In this document: in pieces, positions 35,861-45,059 of the stretch
How the letters are laid out: the number at the start of each line of letters is the position of its first letter
Numbering within the stretch: position 1 is the first letter of the stretch
Made by a program: the position numbers and the translations under genes
DNA from: Bog-756 sp963830165
GTDB lineage: Bacteria > Actinomycetota > Acidimicrobiia > Acidimicrobiales > RAAP-2
Length of the DNA stretch: 64,000 bases
Direction of reading: 5' to 3'
Assembly: GCA_963830165.1 (NCBI GenBank)
Contig: CAWHKZ010000011.1
Coordinates: forward strand, 1 to 64,000
The notes under the pieces: model-generated
What the model saw: the letters and a program-made list of their open reading frames with translations, nothing else
Databases searched by the model: none
What the model was told of the DNA's origin: nothing

Positions 35861-36793
35861 CTACTTGCGGTACTTGGGCGAGTAGTCGTGGTAGCGGTCG
35901 ACCGCCACGCCGTCGAGCACCGCCAGCGCGTCGTCGGTGAGCACGGCGAGTGAGCAGTAGAGCGAGATGAGGTAGGAGGAGATCGCGCTCCTGTTGATCC
36001 CCATGAAGCGGACCGACAGTCCCGGGCCCTGCTCGCCCGTCAGGCCGGGCTGGAAGAGTCCGACCACCCCCTGGCGCTTCTCGCCCGTCCGTATCAGGAG
36101 GATCTTCGTCACGTCGCCCTCCACCGCCACCTTGTCGGACGGGACGAGGGGTATGCCCCGCCACGTCACGAACGGCGAACCGAACAGGTTCACGATGGCC
36201 GGTGGCACGCCCCGTCTGGTGCACTCGCGCCCGAACGCGGCGATGGCCAGCGGATGGGCGAGGAAGAAGGCCGGCTCCTTCCAGACCTTGGTGATGAGCT
36301 GGTCCAGGTCGTCCGGGGTCGGCGGGCCGGCCAGCGTCGTGATGGTCTGTTCCGGAGCGACGTTGGCCAACATGCCGTAGTCGGCGTTGTTGATCAGCTC
36401 GCCCTCCTGACGCTCCTTGATCGTCTCGACGGTCAGCCGCAGCTGCTCCTTGATCTGGTCGTAGGGGCTCGAGTACAGGTCGGACACTCTCGTGTGGACG
36501 TCGAGCACGGTGGCGACCGAGTTGAGGAAGTACTCACGGGGCTCTTCGTCGTAGGGCACGAAGGTCTGGGGGAGCTCGGACTCGTCGCGCGGCGGACAGG
36601 CGACATCGATGGAGTCGACGTTGACGACCTTGTTCAGCCGGTAGATGCCGGCCTCGACCGGAACCCACTGGAGGAGGTGCACCAGCCAGCGCGGCGTGAT
36701 GATGGAGAGCTGGGCGGTGGTCTTGGTGGCGTTGGCGAGCTGTCGGGCAGCCGCATCGCTGAGGGCGAGATGCCCACCGGGATTCGTTGCCAT
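35861..36793 (-). CDS. Family 2A encapsulin shell protein (SrpI-like)
   Basis: A 310-residue HK97-fold shell protein of encapsulin Family 2A. Typical stretches are LANATKTTAQLSIITPRWLV near the N terminus, WVPVEAGIYRLNKV, the long E-loop-like region around YFLNSVATVLDVHTRVSDLY and GELINNADYGMLANV, then DDLDQLITKVWKEPAFFLAHP, TWRGIPLVPSDK and the C-terminal GLFQPGLTGEQGPGLSVRFMGI. Known relatives form 60-mer shells of about 25 nm around a cysteine desulfurase. Here that cargo gene follows directly. It lacks a cyclic nucleotide-binding insert, which separates 2A from 2B. Start ATG 36793 has GGAAAGGACGGG upstream. No phage genes are nearby. Confidence 0.93.
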   Translation of the reverse strand: MATNPGGHLALSDAAARQLANATKTTAQLSIITPRWLVHLLQWVPVEAGIYRLNKVVNVDSIDVACPPRDESELPQTFVPYDEEPREYFLNSVATVLDVHTRVSDLYSSPYDQIKEQLRLTVETIKERQEGELINNADYGMLANVAPEQTITTLAGPPTPDDLDQLITKVWKEPAFFLAHPLAIAAFGRECTRRGVPPAIVNLFGSPFVTWRGIPLVPSDKVAVEGDVTKILLIRTGEKRQGVVGLFQPGLTGEQGPGLSVRFMGINRSAISSYLISLYCSLAVLTDDALAVLDGVAVDRYHDYSPKYRK

Positions 36794-36837
36794 CTCACCC
36801 GTCCTTTCCGGGCGCCCTGACGCAAAGCGCCTCTTCC

Positions 36838-36866
36838 TTCATACGCCCTTGCGTTGAGGTTGTCGA
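36838..36866 (-). promoter_or_regulatory. Promoter of the encapsulin operon
   Basis: On the minus strand TCGACA (36866-36861), 17 bases and TATGAA (36843-36838) form a good sigma-A-like promoter (5/6 and 4/6 consensus). Transcription would start near 36831, about 38 bases before the encapsulin start. The remaining gap, 36867-37132, shows no gene. Confidence 0.5.
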
Positions 36867-37132
36867 CCGTCCCGGGACGCCCCGTGGGGGGTGACGGAGG
36901 TGGACCGACCCGACCGGAGACCATCGGAGCCGCCGCTGACCTGGTGCGATGGAACACGTGACCGGACCGATCGCGCCGGTAGGTCTCCGGCCCTCTCCCA
37001 CGCCCCTGTCCACACGTGCTGCCGGGCCGTGTCCACGTGCCGTCGCCCGCATCGGCGATCGGTTCGCCGGTCCCCGCGGAAGACCGTCGCGGTCGTCCGA
37101 ATCGACCGCGTCTCGTCCTGTCGTCACCCCCG

Positions 37133-38065
37133 TCAGGGGATGAGGACGATCTTCCCCCGCGTGTGGCCCTGCTCGAGCAACGCGAAGGCCTCGGCCACGT
37201 GGTCGAGGGGGAAGGTGGCGGCGATGGGCAACTCGATGGCCCCCGACGCCACCAGTCCGGCCATCTCGGACAGCACCTCGGGGGTGGATGCGGTGCCGCT
37301 TCCCTCGGCCTTGGCGCCGATCTCCCCGGCCTTGGCGAACGCGACGATGGTCTCGATCCGCTCGGGCTTGATGCCGAGATCGGCGGCCAACTGGACGTAC
37401 TCGGGTCCGTACAGGTCGATGAAGCCGTCGATCCCGTCCGGGTCGGCCGCCTCCTGCAGGCGCTCGGCCAGGCCGTCGCCGTAGGCCACCGGAACCACCC
37501 CGTGGGCGGTGAGCCAGTCGGCGTTGGCCGGCGAGGCGATGCCGATGGCCCGCGCCCCGCGCACCCCGAGCAGCTGGACCACGATGCTGCCGACCCCGCC
37601 GGCCGCGGCCGACACCGCCACGACGGCCCCCGGCCCGGGATCGACGGCCCGCACCGCGGCGAACGCGGTGCAGCCGACGACGTAGAGCGAACCGGCCGCC
37701 TCCCAGCCGAGCTCGGCCGGCTTGCGGACCAGTTGGCCGGCGGGGACCGCCACGTGGCTGGCGTGGCTGGACCGCTCCCACGAGTAGCCGAGCACCTCGT
37801 CGCCCACCGCCCAGTCGTCGACGCGTTCGCCGACCTCGCTCACCACGCCGGCGAGATCGCTGCCCTCACCGGACGGGAAGGTCGCCGGGAACCGCTCGTG
37901 GAGTTGCCCTTCGCGGATCTTGGCCTCACCCGGATTGATCCCGGCGGCACGCACCTCCACCACGACCCCGTCGCGGGCGGCGACGGGCATGGGGATCTCG
38001 GCGACGTACAGGACGTCCCTGCCGCCGTAGTGATCGAAACGCACTGCTCGGGCTGTGTCGCTCAT
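37133..38065 (-). CDS. NADPH:quinone oxidoreductase-like (zinc-free MDR)
   Basis: A 310-residue medium-chain reductase without the zinc ligands: VRFDHYGGRDVLYVAEIP, AGINPGEAKIREGQ, PSGEGSDLAGVVSEVG, and the NADPH-binding AVSAAAGGVGSIVVQLLG. The C-terminal GKIVLIP is the usual end. These enzymes reduce quinones or alpha,beta-unsaturated carbonyls. ATG 38065 has GAGG upstream. It is divergent from the acyl-CoA dehydrogenase across 115 bases. Confidence 0.88.
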   Translation of the reverse strand: MSDTARAVRFDHYGGRDVLYVAEIPMPVAARDGVVVEVRAAGINPGEAKIREGQLHERFPATFPSGEGSDLAGVVSEVGERVDDWAVGDEVLGYSWERSSHASHVAVPAGQLVRKPAELGWEAAGSLYVVGCTAFAAVRAVDPGPGAVVAVSAAAGGVGSIVVQLLGVRGARAIGIASPANADWLTAHGVVPVAYGDGLAERLQEAADPDGIDGFIDLYGPEYVQLAADLGIKPERIETIVAFAKAGEIGAKAEGSGTASTPEVLSEMAGLVASGAIELPIAATFPLDHVAEAFALLEQGHTRGKIVLIP

Positions 38066-38180
38066 GTCATCCTCGGTTCGCCGTCGACAACGCCCCCCGC
38101 TACGACGCACCTTATGGTCGACTGCACCGCGGTCGTTCGCCGGCGGTGCGCAGTCGGGGGGTGGGCGCGAGTATTGGGGC

Positions 38181-39854
38181 ATGGACACCACCTCGGCACG
38201 AGACGCCCTGGCTGCCTGGAAGGACTCCTTCCCGGCCGACCCCTACCTGTCGGACCGGCAGCTGCGGTCGATCCTCACCCGCTCCCTCGCGCCCGATCGG
38301 CTGGCCGCCCTCGAGGACCGGGCCTCGGCCTTCGCCCGGCAGGTGACCTCCGTGGTCGGCCAGGCGGCGGCCCGCTACGAACAGCGCCTCCACCTGCCCG
38401 AGCTGGCCCGCTACGACGCCATCGGGACGAGGACCGAGACCGTGGTGTTCGATCCCGCCTACACAGCTGCGGCCACCGCGGTGTGGGCCAGTGGACTGGT
38501 CGCCCTGTCCGGCACCCCGGGCAGCGCCTACGAGCAGGCCACGCTGCTGTACCTGCTCTCCCTCGAGGGCGAGGCCGGACAGGCCTGCCCGGCGACCTGC
38601 ACCATCGGGCTCGCCAGGGCCCTCCGCCGGGCGGGCGATCCGTCGGTGCGGGAGCGGTTCCTCCCCGCCCTGGTCGACCCGGACCACGCCACCGCCGACC
38701 GGGGCTCCCAGTTCCTGACCGAGGTGCAGGGCGGGAGCGACGTGGGCGCCAACGTGTGCCGGGCCGAGCCGTCGCCGGACGGGGAGACGTACCGGATCAC
38801 CGGCGAGAAGTGGTTCTGCTCGGTGGCCGATGCCGACCAGTTCTTCCTGACCGCCCGCCCGGTCGGTGCACCGGAGGGGACCCGGGGGCTGGGCAGCTTC
38901 GTGGTGCCCCGTACGATCGACGGCGTACCGAACGGGTTCAGCCTGCGACGTCTGAAGGACAAGCTCGGGACCCGCGGCCTGGCGTCGGGGGAGATCGACT
39001 TCGACGGGGCACTGGCCTGGCCGGTCGGCCCCGTGGAGCACGGGTTCCGCACCGCGGTGGGGATCGTGCTCAACACGAGCCGCTGGATGACGGCGCTGGG
39101 CGACGCCGGCATGATGCGCCGGGCGGTGCTCGAGGCGACCTCCTACGCGCACCACCGCCAGGCCTTCGGACGACCGGTGGGGGAGTTTCCCGCCGTCCGG
39201 GCGACCCTGGCCGACATGACCGCCACCGCCGCCGGTGCGCTCCACCTGGTCTTCGCCCTGACCGGGCTCGAGGACGCCATCGACGCCGGCACGGCCGACG
39301 ACGCGGACGTGGCCTACCACCGGTTCCTCGTCAACGTGACCAAGTACGTGCTCTCGGTGCAGGCGACCGCGGTGGTGCACTCGGCCGTCGAGATCCTCGG
39401 GGGGAACGGGACCATCGAGGAGTTCAGCGTGCTCCCCCGGCTCTACCGCGACACCATCGTCTACGAGTCGTGGGAGGGCACCCACAACGTCCTGGTCACC
39501 CAGGTCCTGAACGACCTCCGGCGGCTCCCCATCCTCGACGTGGTGGGGAGCCGGCTGGGTGGGTGTCTCGACCGGGCCGCGGGCTCGGCGCCCGGCGAGG
39601 CGGTCCGCTCCCAGCTGAAGGAGGCGCTCGACGACGTCCACCGGTGCATCGACGACCCGGACTTCGGCGACTGGCACTTCCGTGGCGTGCTCGACCGTCT
39701 GGGGGTGCTGGCCGAAGCCGCCTACCTCGTCGAAGCCGGGGAGGAGGCGTGCGCCTCACAACTCCTCGCCGGCCTGCCTCCCGACGGGCCGGCGTCCGAG
39801 GCCCGGGATACGTTGGCCGAACGGGTCGAGGCGGTGCTGCGCACGACGGCCTGA
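38181..39854 (+). CDS. Acyl-CoA dehydrogenase, AidB-like
   Basis: A 557-residue flavoprotein of the long AidB-type branch (ordinary acyl-CoA dehydrogenases are about 380). FAD and substrate segments are FLTEVQGGSDVGANV, ITGEKWFCSVADADQF, RLKDKLGTRGLASGEIDFDGA and AHHRQAFGRPVGEFPAV. The base region is YESWEGTHNVLVTQVL. The extra C-terminal helical domain (about 440-557) resembles the AidB end. AidB protects DNA in alkylation stress in E. coli; other family members oxidise acyl-CoA. ATG 38181 starts similarity directly. Confidence 0.88.
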   Translation: MDTTSARDALAAWKDSFPADPYLSDRQLRSILTRSLAPDRLAALEDRASAFARQVTSVVGQAAARYEQRLHLPELARYDAIGTRTETVVFDPAYTAAATAVWASGLVALSGTPGSAYEQATLLYLLSLEGEAGQACPATCTIGLARALRRAGDPSVRERFLPALVDPDHATADRGSQFLTEVQGGSDVGANVCRAEPSPDGETYRITGEKWFCSVADADQFFLTARPVGAPEGTRGLGSFVVPRTIDGVPNGFSLRRLKDKLGTRGLASGEIDFDGALAWPVGPVEHGFRTAVGIVLNTSRWMTALGDAGMMRRAVLEATSYAHHRQAFGRPVGEFPAVRATLADMTATAAGALHLVFALTGLEDAIDAGTADDADVAYHRFLVNVTKYVLSVQATAVVHSAVEILGGNGTIEEFSVLPRLYRDTIVYESWEGTHNVLVTQVLNDLRRLPILDVVGSRLGGCLDRAAGSAPGEAVRSQLKEALDDVHRCIDDPDFGDWHFRGVLDRLGVLAEAAYLVEAGEEACASQLLAGLPPDGPASEARDTLAERVEAVLRTTA

Positions 39855-39934
39855 CCCGTCCGGCTCCATCTGCTCGGGCGGCCGGACAGGCTCCGGCTGC
39901 CCGGCTCGAGCGGCTCGAGAGGCTCGGGGCCCGC

Positions 39935-41428
39935 TCAGGCCGGCACGAGAGCGAGTTCCTCGAGTTCGGCCATGTCATCACGCTTGGCCTTCACCAGGAA
40001 GCCGGCGGACAGGGCGGCGATGGCCAGGAACACCGCGCCGATGGCGAAACCGACGGTGTAGCCGTGGATCTGTGCCGCCTCGCGCACCGCCGGGGTCCCG
40101 ACCCGGGTGGCCAGGTAGGCGGCCGTGGTCGAGGCGAAGACGGTGTTGAGCAGCGCGGTCCCGAGGGAGCCGCCGACCTGCTGGCTGGCGTTGAGCGTGG
40201 CGCTGGCCACCCCCGCGTCGTGGGGTGGCACCCCGAACAGGGCGGTGCTGCTCATGGGGACGAAGGCCAGTCCCATGCCGATGCTGATCAGGATCTCGGC
40301 GGGCAGCACGTGGGCGGCGAAGCTGGTGTGCGCCCCGATCTGGGTCAGCCACACCATGCCCAGCGCCGCCGCCGAGAAGCCGGCCACCATCACCGGCTTC
40401 GGTCCGGTGCGGGGGATGATCTTCGAGGAGGCGCCGGCGGCCAGGATGATGCCGGCCGAGAAGGGCAGGAAGGCGAAGCCGGTCTTGAGGGCCGAGTACC
40501 CGAGGTTGCCCTGGAAGTAGTAGGTGAGGAAGAGGAACATCCCCATCAGGCCGGAACCCACCATCAGCGAGCTCAGGAAGGAACCGCCCCGGGTGCGGTC
40601 GAGGACGACCCGCATGGGCAGCAGCGGGTTCGCCGACCGCAGCTCGATGAGCACGAAGGCGACCAGCAGGACGACGGCCGCGCCCAGGTACGAAAGGGTG
40701 CTGGTGGCCGTCCAGCCGTTCTGGGCGGCCTGGGTGAAGCCGTAGACGAGGGCGACCAGGCCGGCGGTGACGGTCACCGCGCCCGGGATGTCGTAGTTGG
40801 TGTTGCCGTGGGCCCGACTCTCCCGGACGATCGGCACCGCCACGATCGCGGTCGCGATGGCGATGGGGACGTTGACGTAGAGGCACCAGCGCCACGAGGC
40901 GTACTGGGTGAGGACGCCACCCATGATCAGGCCGATGGCCGCTCCGCCACCGGCGATGGCTCCGTAGACGCCGAACGCCGTGGCCCGCTCCTTCATTTCG
41001 GTGAACGTGACGGTGATGAGCGACAGGGCGGCCGGAGCCAGCATGGCGGCGAAGGCTCCCTGGAGGGCGCGGGCCCCGAACAGCATCGGGGCGCTGACGG
41101 CCGCACCGCCGAGCGCCGAGGCGCTGGCGAACCCGAGCAGCCCGATGATGAACATCCGCTTGCGGCCGACGTAGTCGGCGATGCGGCCACCGAGCAGCAG
41201 CAGGCCGCCGAAGGCCAGGGTGTAGGCGGTCACCATCCACTGGCGGTTGTCGGTGGAGATGTGCAGCGACCTCTGGGCGGAGGGGAGGGCGATGGTGACG
41301 ATCGATGCGTCGAGCACCACCATGAGCTGGGCGATGGCGATGACGGCCAGGGCCGCCCAGCGCTTGGGGTCCGCCTCACGGGGGTTGAGTGGTGCCGGTG
41401 GTCCGGTGGTGTCGGTGGCGGTGGTCAT
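39935..41428 (-). CDS. DHA2-type MFS exporter
   Basis: A 497-residue transporter with 14 predicted helices. LDASIVTIALPSAQ is motif D1, GGRIADYVGRKRMF motif A, RALQGAFAAMLAPAALSLI motif B and VYGAIAGGGAAIGLIMGG motif C. It is a second member of the same family as 32219-33751, but not a close copy. The TetR gene just upstream on the same strand, with matching operators, makes it a likely regulated drug or metabolite exporter. Confidence 0.9.
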   Translation of the reverse strand: MTTATDTTGPPAPLNPREADPKRWAALAVIAIAQLMVVLDASIVTIALPSAQRSLHISTDNRQWMVTAYTLAFGGLLLLGGRIADYVGRKRMFIIGLLGFASASALGGAAVSAPMLFGARALQGAFAAMLAPAALSLITVTFTEMKERATAFGVYGAIAGGGAAIGLIMGGVLTQYASWRWCLYVNVPIAIATAIVAVPIVRESRAHGNTNYDIPGAVTVTAGLVALVYGFTQAAQNGWTATSTLSYLGAAVVLLVAFVLIELRSANPLLPMRVVLDRTRGGSFLSSLMVGSGLMGMFLFLTYYFQGNLGYSALKTGFAFLPFSAGIILAAGASSKIIPRTGPKPVMVAGFSAAALGMVWLTQIGAHTSFAAHVLPAEILISIGMGLAFVPMSSTALFGVPPHDAGVASATLNASQQVGGSLGTALLNTVFASTTAAYLATRVGTPAVREAAQIHGYTVGFAIGAVFLAIAALSAGFLVKAKRDDMAELEELALVPA

Positions 41429-41464
41429 GGTGTCTCCTCGGGGGGTGGAGGTTCGGTGGACAAC

Positions 41465-41536
41465 GGGGTACGGCGACGCCTGGGGGTACGGCGGAACGAC
41501 AGGGGTACGGCGGAACGACAGGGGTACGGTGCGCGG
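41465..41536. repeat. Short tandem repeat, GGGGTACGG units
   Basis: Four imperfect units of 17-20 bases beginning GGGGTACGGCG (two of them GGGGTACGGCGGAACGACA) lie between the TetR gene and the exporter. A regulatory role is possible, since each unit contains the half-site GGAAC also used in the upstream operators, but this is weak. Confidence 0.6.
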
Positions 41537-41587
41537 CGGCCAGCCCGGCCGGGGCCGCCTAGTCGCCGATGGTGCGGGTGCGGTGGG

Positions 41588-42199
41588 TCAACAGCGCAGC
41601 AGCGGGATGATGACGTCGTCCACCACGTGGAGGACGAAGGCCTCGTCGATCTCGCCGCCACCCATGGCCACCTGGTTGAAGAAGAGTGCGGAGCTGACCT
41701 CGTTGGCGACCGCCGAGGCGGCCGACGACACCGGTTCGCCCCGCTCGACGGCGCGGGCGACGATCTCGTCGAAGAGGCCCTGCTTGGCTTCGAAGATCTG
41801 CCGGCGCATCAGTTCGGCCAGCTCCTGGTCGTGGTGCATGGCCGAGACCACGCCGAGGAGGAGGGCCGAGTCCTCCTCGGTGAAGGACTCGCGACTGCGG
41901 TTGAGGCAGGCCAGCAGGTCGCCCCGCAGGGACCCGGTGTCCTCCGGTGCCGCGAAGTCGTCGCACTTGCGGCAGCGGACGGCCTCGACGACGACCTCGG
42001 CCTTGCCCGACCAGTGGCGGTAGATGGTGGCCTTGCCGGCATGGGCCCGCTCGGCCAGGGCGTCCATGCTCAGTCGGTCGTAGCCGACCTCCATCACCAG
42101 GGCGAGCGCGGCGTCGAGGATGGCCTGGCGCCGGGCGGCCGCCCGGGCCCCGGTGGGCCGACCCTCTCGCTCGCTCCCGTCCGTCTCGGTGATGGCCAC
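41588..42199 (-). CDS. TetR-family repressor of the adjacent exporter
   Basis: A 203-residue TetR protein from GTG 42199 (GAAGGA upstream). The helix-turn-helix is AILDAALALVMEVGYDRLSMDALAERAHAGKATIYRHW in outline, with the recognition helix around GKATIYRHWSGK. The C-terminal ligand-binding domain ends VVDDVIIPLLRC and contains an odd CRKC pair near residue 75 that might sense metals or redox. Two near-identical operators lie directly upstream. It precedes the MFS gene on the same strand by 159 bases and likely controls both. Confidence 0.88.
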   Translation of the reverse strand: MAITETDGSEREGRPTGARAAARRQAILDAALALVMEVGYDRLSMDALAERAHAGKATIYRHWSGKAEVVVEAVRCRKCDDFAAPEDTGSLRGDLLACLNRSRESFTEEDSALLLGVVSAMHHDQELAELMRRQIFEAKQGLFDEIVARAVERGEPVSSAASAVANEVSSALFFNQVAMGGGEIDEAFVLHVVDDVIIPLLRC

Positions 42200-42222
42200 G
42201 CCGGGATCCTTCTCGATATGGA

Positions 42223-42282
42223 ACGGAACGGTTCCGTCTCGTGAAGAGTAAGGGATCAATTGACGGAACGCAACCGTTCCGT
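42223..42282 (-). promoter_or_regulatory. Two TetR operators upstream of the regulator gene
   Basis: ACGGAAC-G-GTTCCGT (42223-42237) and ACGGAACG-CAAC-CGTTCCGT (42263-42282) share the same half-site. The spacing of about 42 bases centre to centre equals four helical turns, so two dimers could bind the same face. They lie 24-83 bases upstream of the regulator start. Confidence 0.7.
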
Positions 42283-42689
42283 TCAGTTTTCTACGAAGAG
42301 CCTGGTCAGATGATTGGTCTGCCCACCACCCGGCTCCCGATGCCGTCACGACAGCTCACCGTTCGACGCCATGTGCGCTCGCCGCGGTTGCAACCGGCCG
42401 CCTCTGTGCAACTGTGGGCCGTGGCCGACATCACGACTCGCGTGCGCGACGAAATGGTCGCTCCGCGCCACCAGAGCCGTGGTGCGTTCTCGCCCGACGC
42501 GGTGAACCGCCCCACTCTCAAGATCTTCGCCCGCCGGTGAGGTCGCGACCCCCACGTCAGCACCTCGCGACTTCGGCCGGGCGTCCGTCGCGTCGTGCGA
42601 CGGATGACGTCGGAGCACGGCGCGGACGTCCGCGCTGCGTGGCGTCCGGACGCCGACTCCTGCCGCTGACCTGACTGCCCACCGGAACG
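42283..42689. other. Intergenic region, no gene seen
   Basis: About 400 bases with no supported frame. It holds a hairpin CCGTCGC-GTCGT-GCGACGG (42585-42603) and a perfect palindrome GCGCGGACGTCCGCGC (near 42630). Their role is unknown. Confidence 0.4.
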
Positions 42690-43923
42690 ATGGAGATGCT
42701 GCAGCCGACAACGGATCCCACAGATGTCGAGGCACCACCGCCGGGTGGCGCGTCGGAGGCCGACACCGCAGGTCGTCCGCTGGATGCACCGATCTGGGCC
42801 GCCGGCATCGCCGGCATCGCCGCACTGGCGTTCCTGATCGGCCGGCTGGACGTGGCCGCTCACGGGAACCTGGGCTGGTTCATCGTGCTAGGCACCGAGC
42901 ACGTCCGGGCCGCCGGCCTTCCCGTGCGGTATCCCCAGGTGCGGGGCCCCGGGTACGACGGACAGTTCTACTACCGGATGGCTCTCGACCCGGCCGACCT
43001 GCACCGGACCACGTTCGGCATCCGCATGGACACCGTCTCGCGCTTCGAGCGGATCGGCTACCCCGCCATCGCCTGGCTGCTGGCCGCGGGGCGCGCATCG
43101 CTGGTGCCCGGGACCCTGGTCCTCACCAACTTCCTCGCCCTGGTCGCTCTGGCCTTCGGGGGAGCGCTGCTCGCCCGGGACAGTGGCCGGCACGCCCTGT
43201 GGGGCCTCGTCCTCGCCGCGTACTCGGGCTACCTGTGGAGTGCGGCCCGCGACCTGACCGAGATCACCGCGGCGGCGTTCCTCGTGTTCGGCCTGTACGC
43301 CTTCAGAAAGGGGAGGTGGTGGTGGGCGGGACTGCTCCTGCTGGCCTCGGTGCTCTCGAAGGAGCCGGCCATGTACGTGGTCCTGGTGCTCGGGGCCACG
43401 TCCGTCATCGGCCGCCTGCGACGGGAACGCCGCATCACGTGGTCCGACAGCGACGTCGCCTGGGGCCTGCCCCTGATCGGGTTCGTGGCCTGGCAGGCCG
43501 TCGTGACGGTGGGCACCGGGTCCGTTCCGGTGCTGGCCAGCGGCAACGCGAACATCGGCCTCCCGCTGGTCGGGCTCACCGACGGGTTCCGCCAGTATCT
43601 GGCGCAGTTCCCGGCACGCGTGTCGCTCATCTGGTTCGGCGAGCTGGCACTGCTGGTGCTCCTGACCGTCATGGCCGCCCTGTCGGTCCGCCACTCCTCG
43701 GCCCCCCTCCACGAGCGGTGGGCGTGGGCGGCCGTGGTCCTGCTCGCCCTGTGCCGCGGCCCCGGGGATCTGGGAGGGCGACGTCGGCTTCCGCAGCCTC
43801 GACGCCGTGTACGTGTTCTCCTGGATCGTCCTCTTCGGTACCCGGCGGCGGCTCTGGCCGCTGGCCGCCGTGGTGGCCGTGTCGTGGGTGCTCGTGGCCC
43901 TCCATCTCATCGTGGCCATCTGA
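42690..43923 (+). pseudogene. Multi-TM membrane protein (glycosyltransferase-like), one frameshift
   Basis: The frame from ATG 42690 codes for about 355 residues with seven or more membrane helices and the glycan-linked segment RGPGYDGQFYYRMALDP, seen in a family of actinobacterial membrane proteins related to polyprenol-dependent sugar transferases. Near 43750 the frame breaks in a GCCGCGGCCCCG run; the next frame continues sensibly (APGIWEGDVGFRSL, YVFSWIVLFGTRRRLWPLA, VLVALHLIVAI) to the TGA at 43923. The intact product would be about 410 residues. After the stop, ATCGTGGCCATCTG is repeated in tandem. A sequence error is as likely as real decay. Confidence 0.6.
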
Positions 43924-44021
43924 TCGTGGCCATCTGATCCGGGAGTTCGTCGTCCGGGGATCGTCGTCCGGGCGACACCGTTAGGGTGGCCGTGGAGACC
44001 GGCCCAGCGCCACCGTGGAGG

Positions 44022-44042
44022 ACGTGCCGGCACCTGGCACGT
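44022..44042 (+). terminator. Hairpin before the F420-reductase-like gene
   Basis: ACGTGCC-GGCACCT-GGCACGT is a perfect 7-bp stem about 100 bases after the preceding stop and 47 bases before the next start. It may be a terminator or part of the leader of the next gene. Confidence 0.35.
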
Positions 44043-44088
44043 GGCTCCATGCCCCGGGACGCGGGACCGTGGTGAGGACGGAGCAGCC

Positions 44089-44747
44089 ATGAAGATCGGG
44101 ATCATCGGAGCCGGCAACATCGGTGGGACGCTCACCCGGCGACTGACGAGCCTCGGCCATGACGTGTCGGTGGCCAACTCGCGCGGGCCCGAGACCCTGG
44201 CGGACCTCGCCGCGGAGACCGGGGCCACGGCGGTGCTCGCGTCCCAGGCTGCGCAGGGTGCCGACATCGTCGTCGTGACCGTCCCGGAGAAGTCGGTGCC
44301 GGATCTGCCCGAGGGGCTGCTCGACGCGGCCGCCGCCGACGTCGTCGTCATCGACACCAACAACTACTACCCGCGACGGCGCGACGGACGCATCGCGGCC
44401 ATCGAGGAAGGCACGACCGAGAGCCGCTGGGTGTCCCGACAGCTCGGCGTACCCGTCGTGAAGGCGTTCAACGGGATCCTGGCCGAGCACCTGCTCACCC
44501 TCGGCCGACCCCGCGGAACGGCAGGCCGCATCGCCCTGCCCGTCGCCGGGGACGACCCCGGCGCCAAGGCGGTCGTCATGGAGCTGGTGGACTCCCTGGG
44601 CTTCGACCCGGTCGACGGGGAGGGCTCGATGACTCGTGGCGCCAGCAGCCCGGCAGCCCGGCGTACGGAGCCGATCTCGATGTCGCCGGCGTCACGCGGG
44701 CGCTGGCCGAGGCCAGCCCGGAGCGCAGCCCGGAATGGCGGGCGTAA
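44089..44747 (+). pseudogene. NADPH-dependent F420 reductase-like protein, one frameshift
   Basis: MKIGIIGAGNIGGTLTRRLTSLGHDV is the Rossmann start of the NADPH:F420 oxidoreductase / dinucleotide-binding family; VKAFNGILAEHLL and DDPGAKAVVMELVDSLGFDPVD follow as expected. Near 44630 the frame breaks. The adjacent frame gives LDDSWRQQPGSPAYGADLD and ends at 44747, which is the family's normal C terminus. The total would be about 219 residues. ATG 44089 has GGACGGAG upstream. If the break is an indel error, the enzyme is intact and moves hydride between NADP and F420 or a related cofactor. Confidence 0.7.
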
Positions 44748-44893
44748 CCGGACCGGACCGGCGGCCCCGGATGGTCGGGGCCTACAACCAGCTGAGGCCC
44801 CGGCCCGAGGAGCCGTTCACCTGGACGAAGCGGTGGGCCGTGGTGGTGGCCGGGGTCGCGCTGCTCGTGGTCCTGGTACTCGTCTTCGTCTAG
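44735..44893 (+). CDS. Small single-TM membrane protein
   Basis: A 52-residue frame (ATG 44735, alternative ATG 44771 giving 40 residues) ending in one membrane helix, AVVVAGVALLVVLVLVFV, after a basic, Pro-rich lead (LRPRPEEPFTWTKRW). It overlaps the 3' end of the preceding gene by 13 bases. It has no known family, but the clear helix and orientation signals (Lys-Arg-Trp before the helix) suggest a real product. Confidence 0.45.
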   Translation: MAGVTGPDRRPRMVGAYNQLRPRPEEPFTWTKRWAVVVAGVALLVVLVLVFV

Positions 44894-45059
44894 CGGGGGA
44901 CCGTGGACCAGGCGCCGGGGGAGTGCGCCGGCGGAGTGCGCCAGTGGAGTGCGTGGCTGGACCGGGGCGCGGGCGCCCGGCACACCCTTGTGGAGGGGCC
45001 CCGATCCGCCCGTCGTCCCGCGGTCCTGGGCCGCTGGGGGCCGTTGGTAGTGTCCGTCC

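Noticed and set aside
35861..36793. Phage capsid gene as an alternative for the HK97-fold protein
   Set aside because: There is no portal, protease, terminase or tail gene nearby, and the next gene is the known Family 2A cargo type.
37016..42244. A 1742-codon plus-strand frame
   Set aside because: It spans at least four well-supported genes on both strands and has the composition of antisense high-GC DNA.
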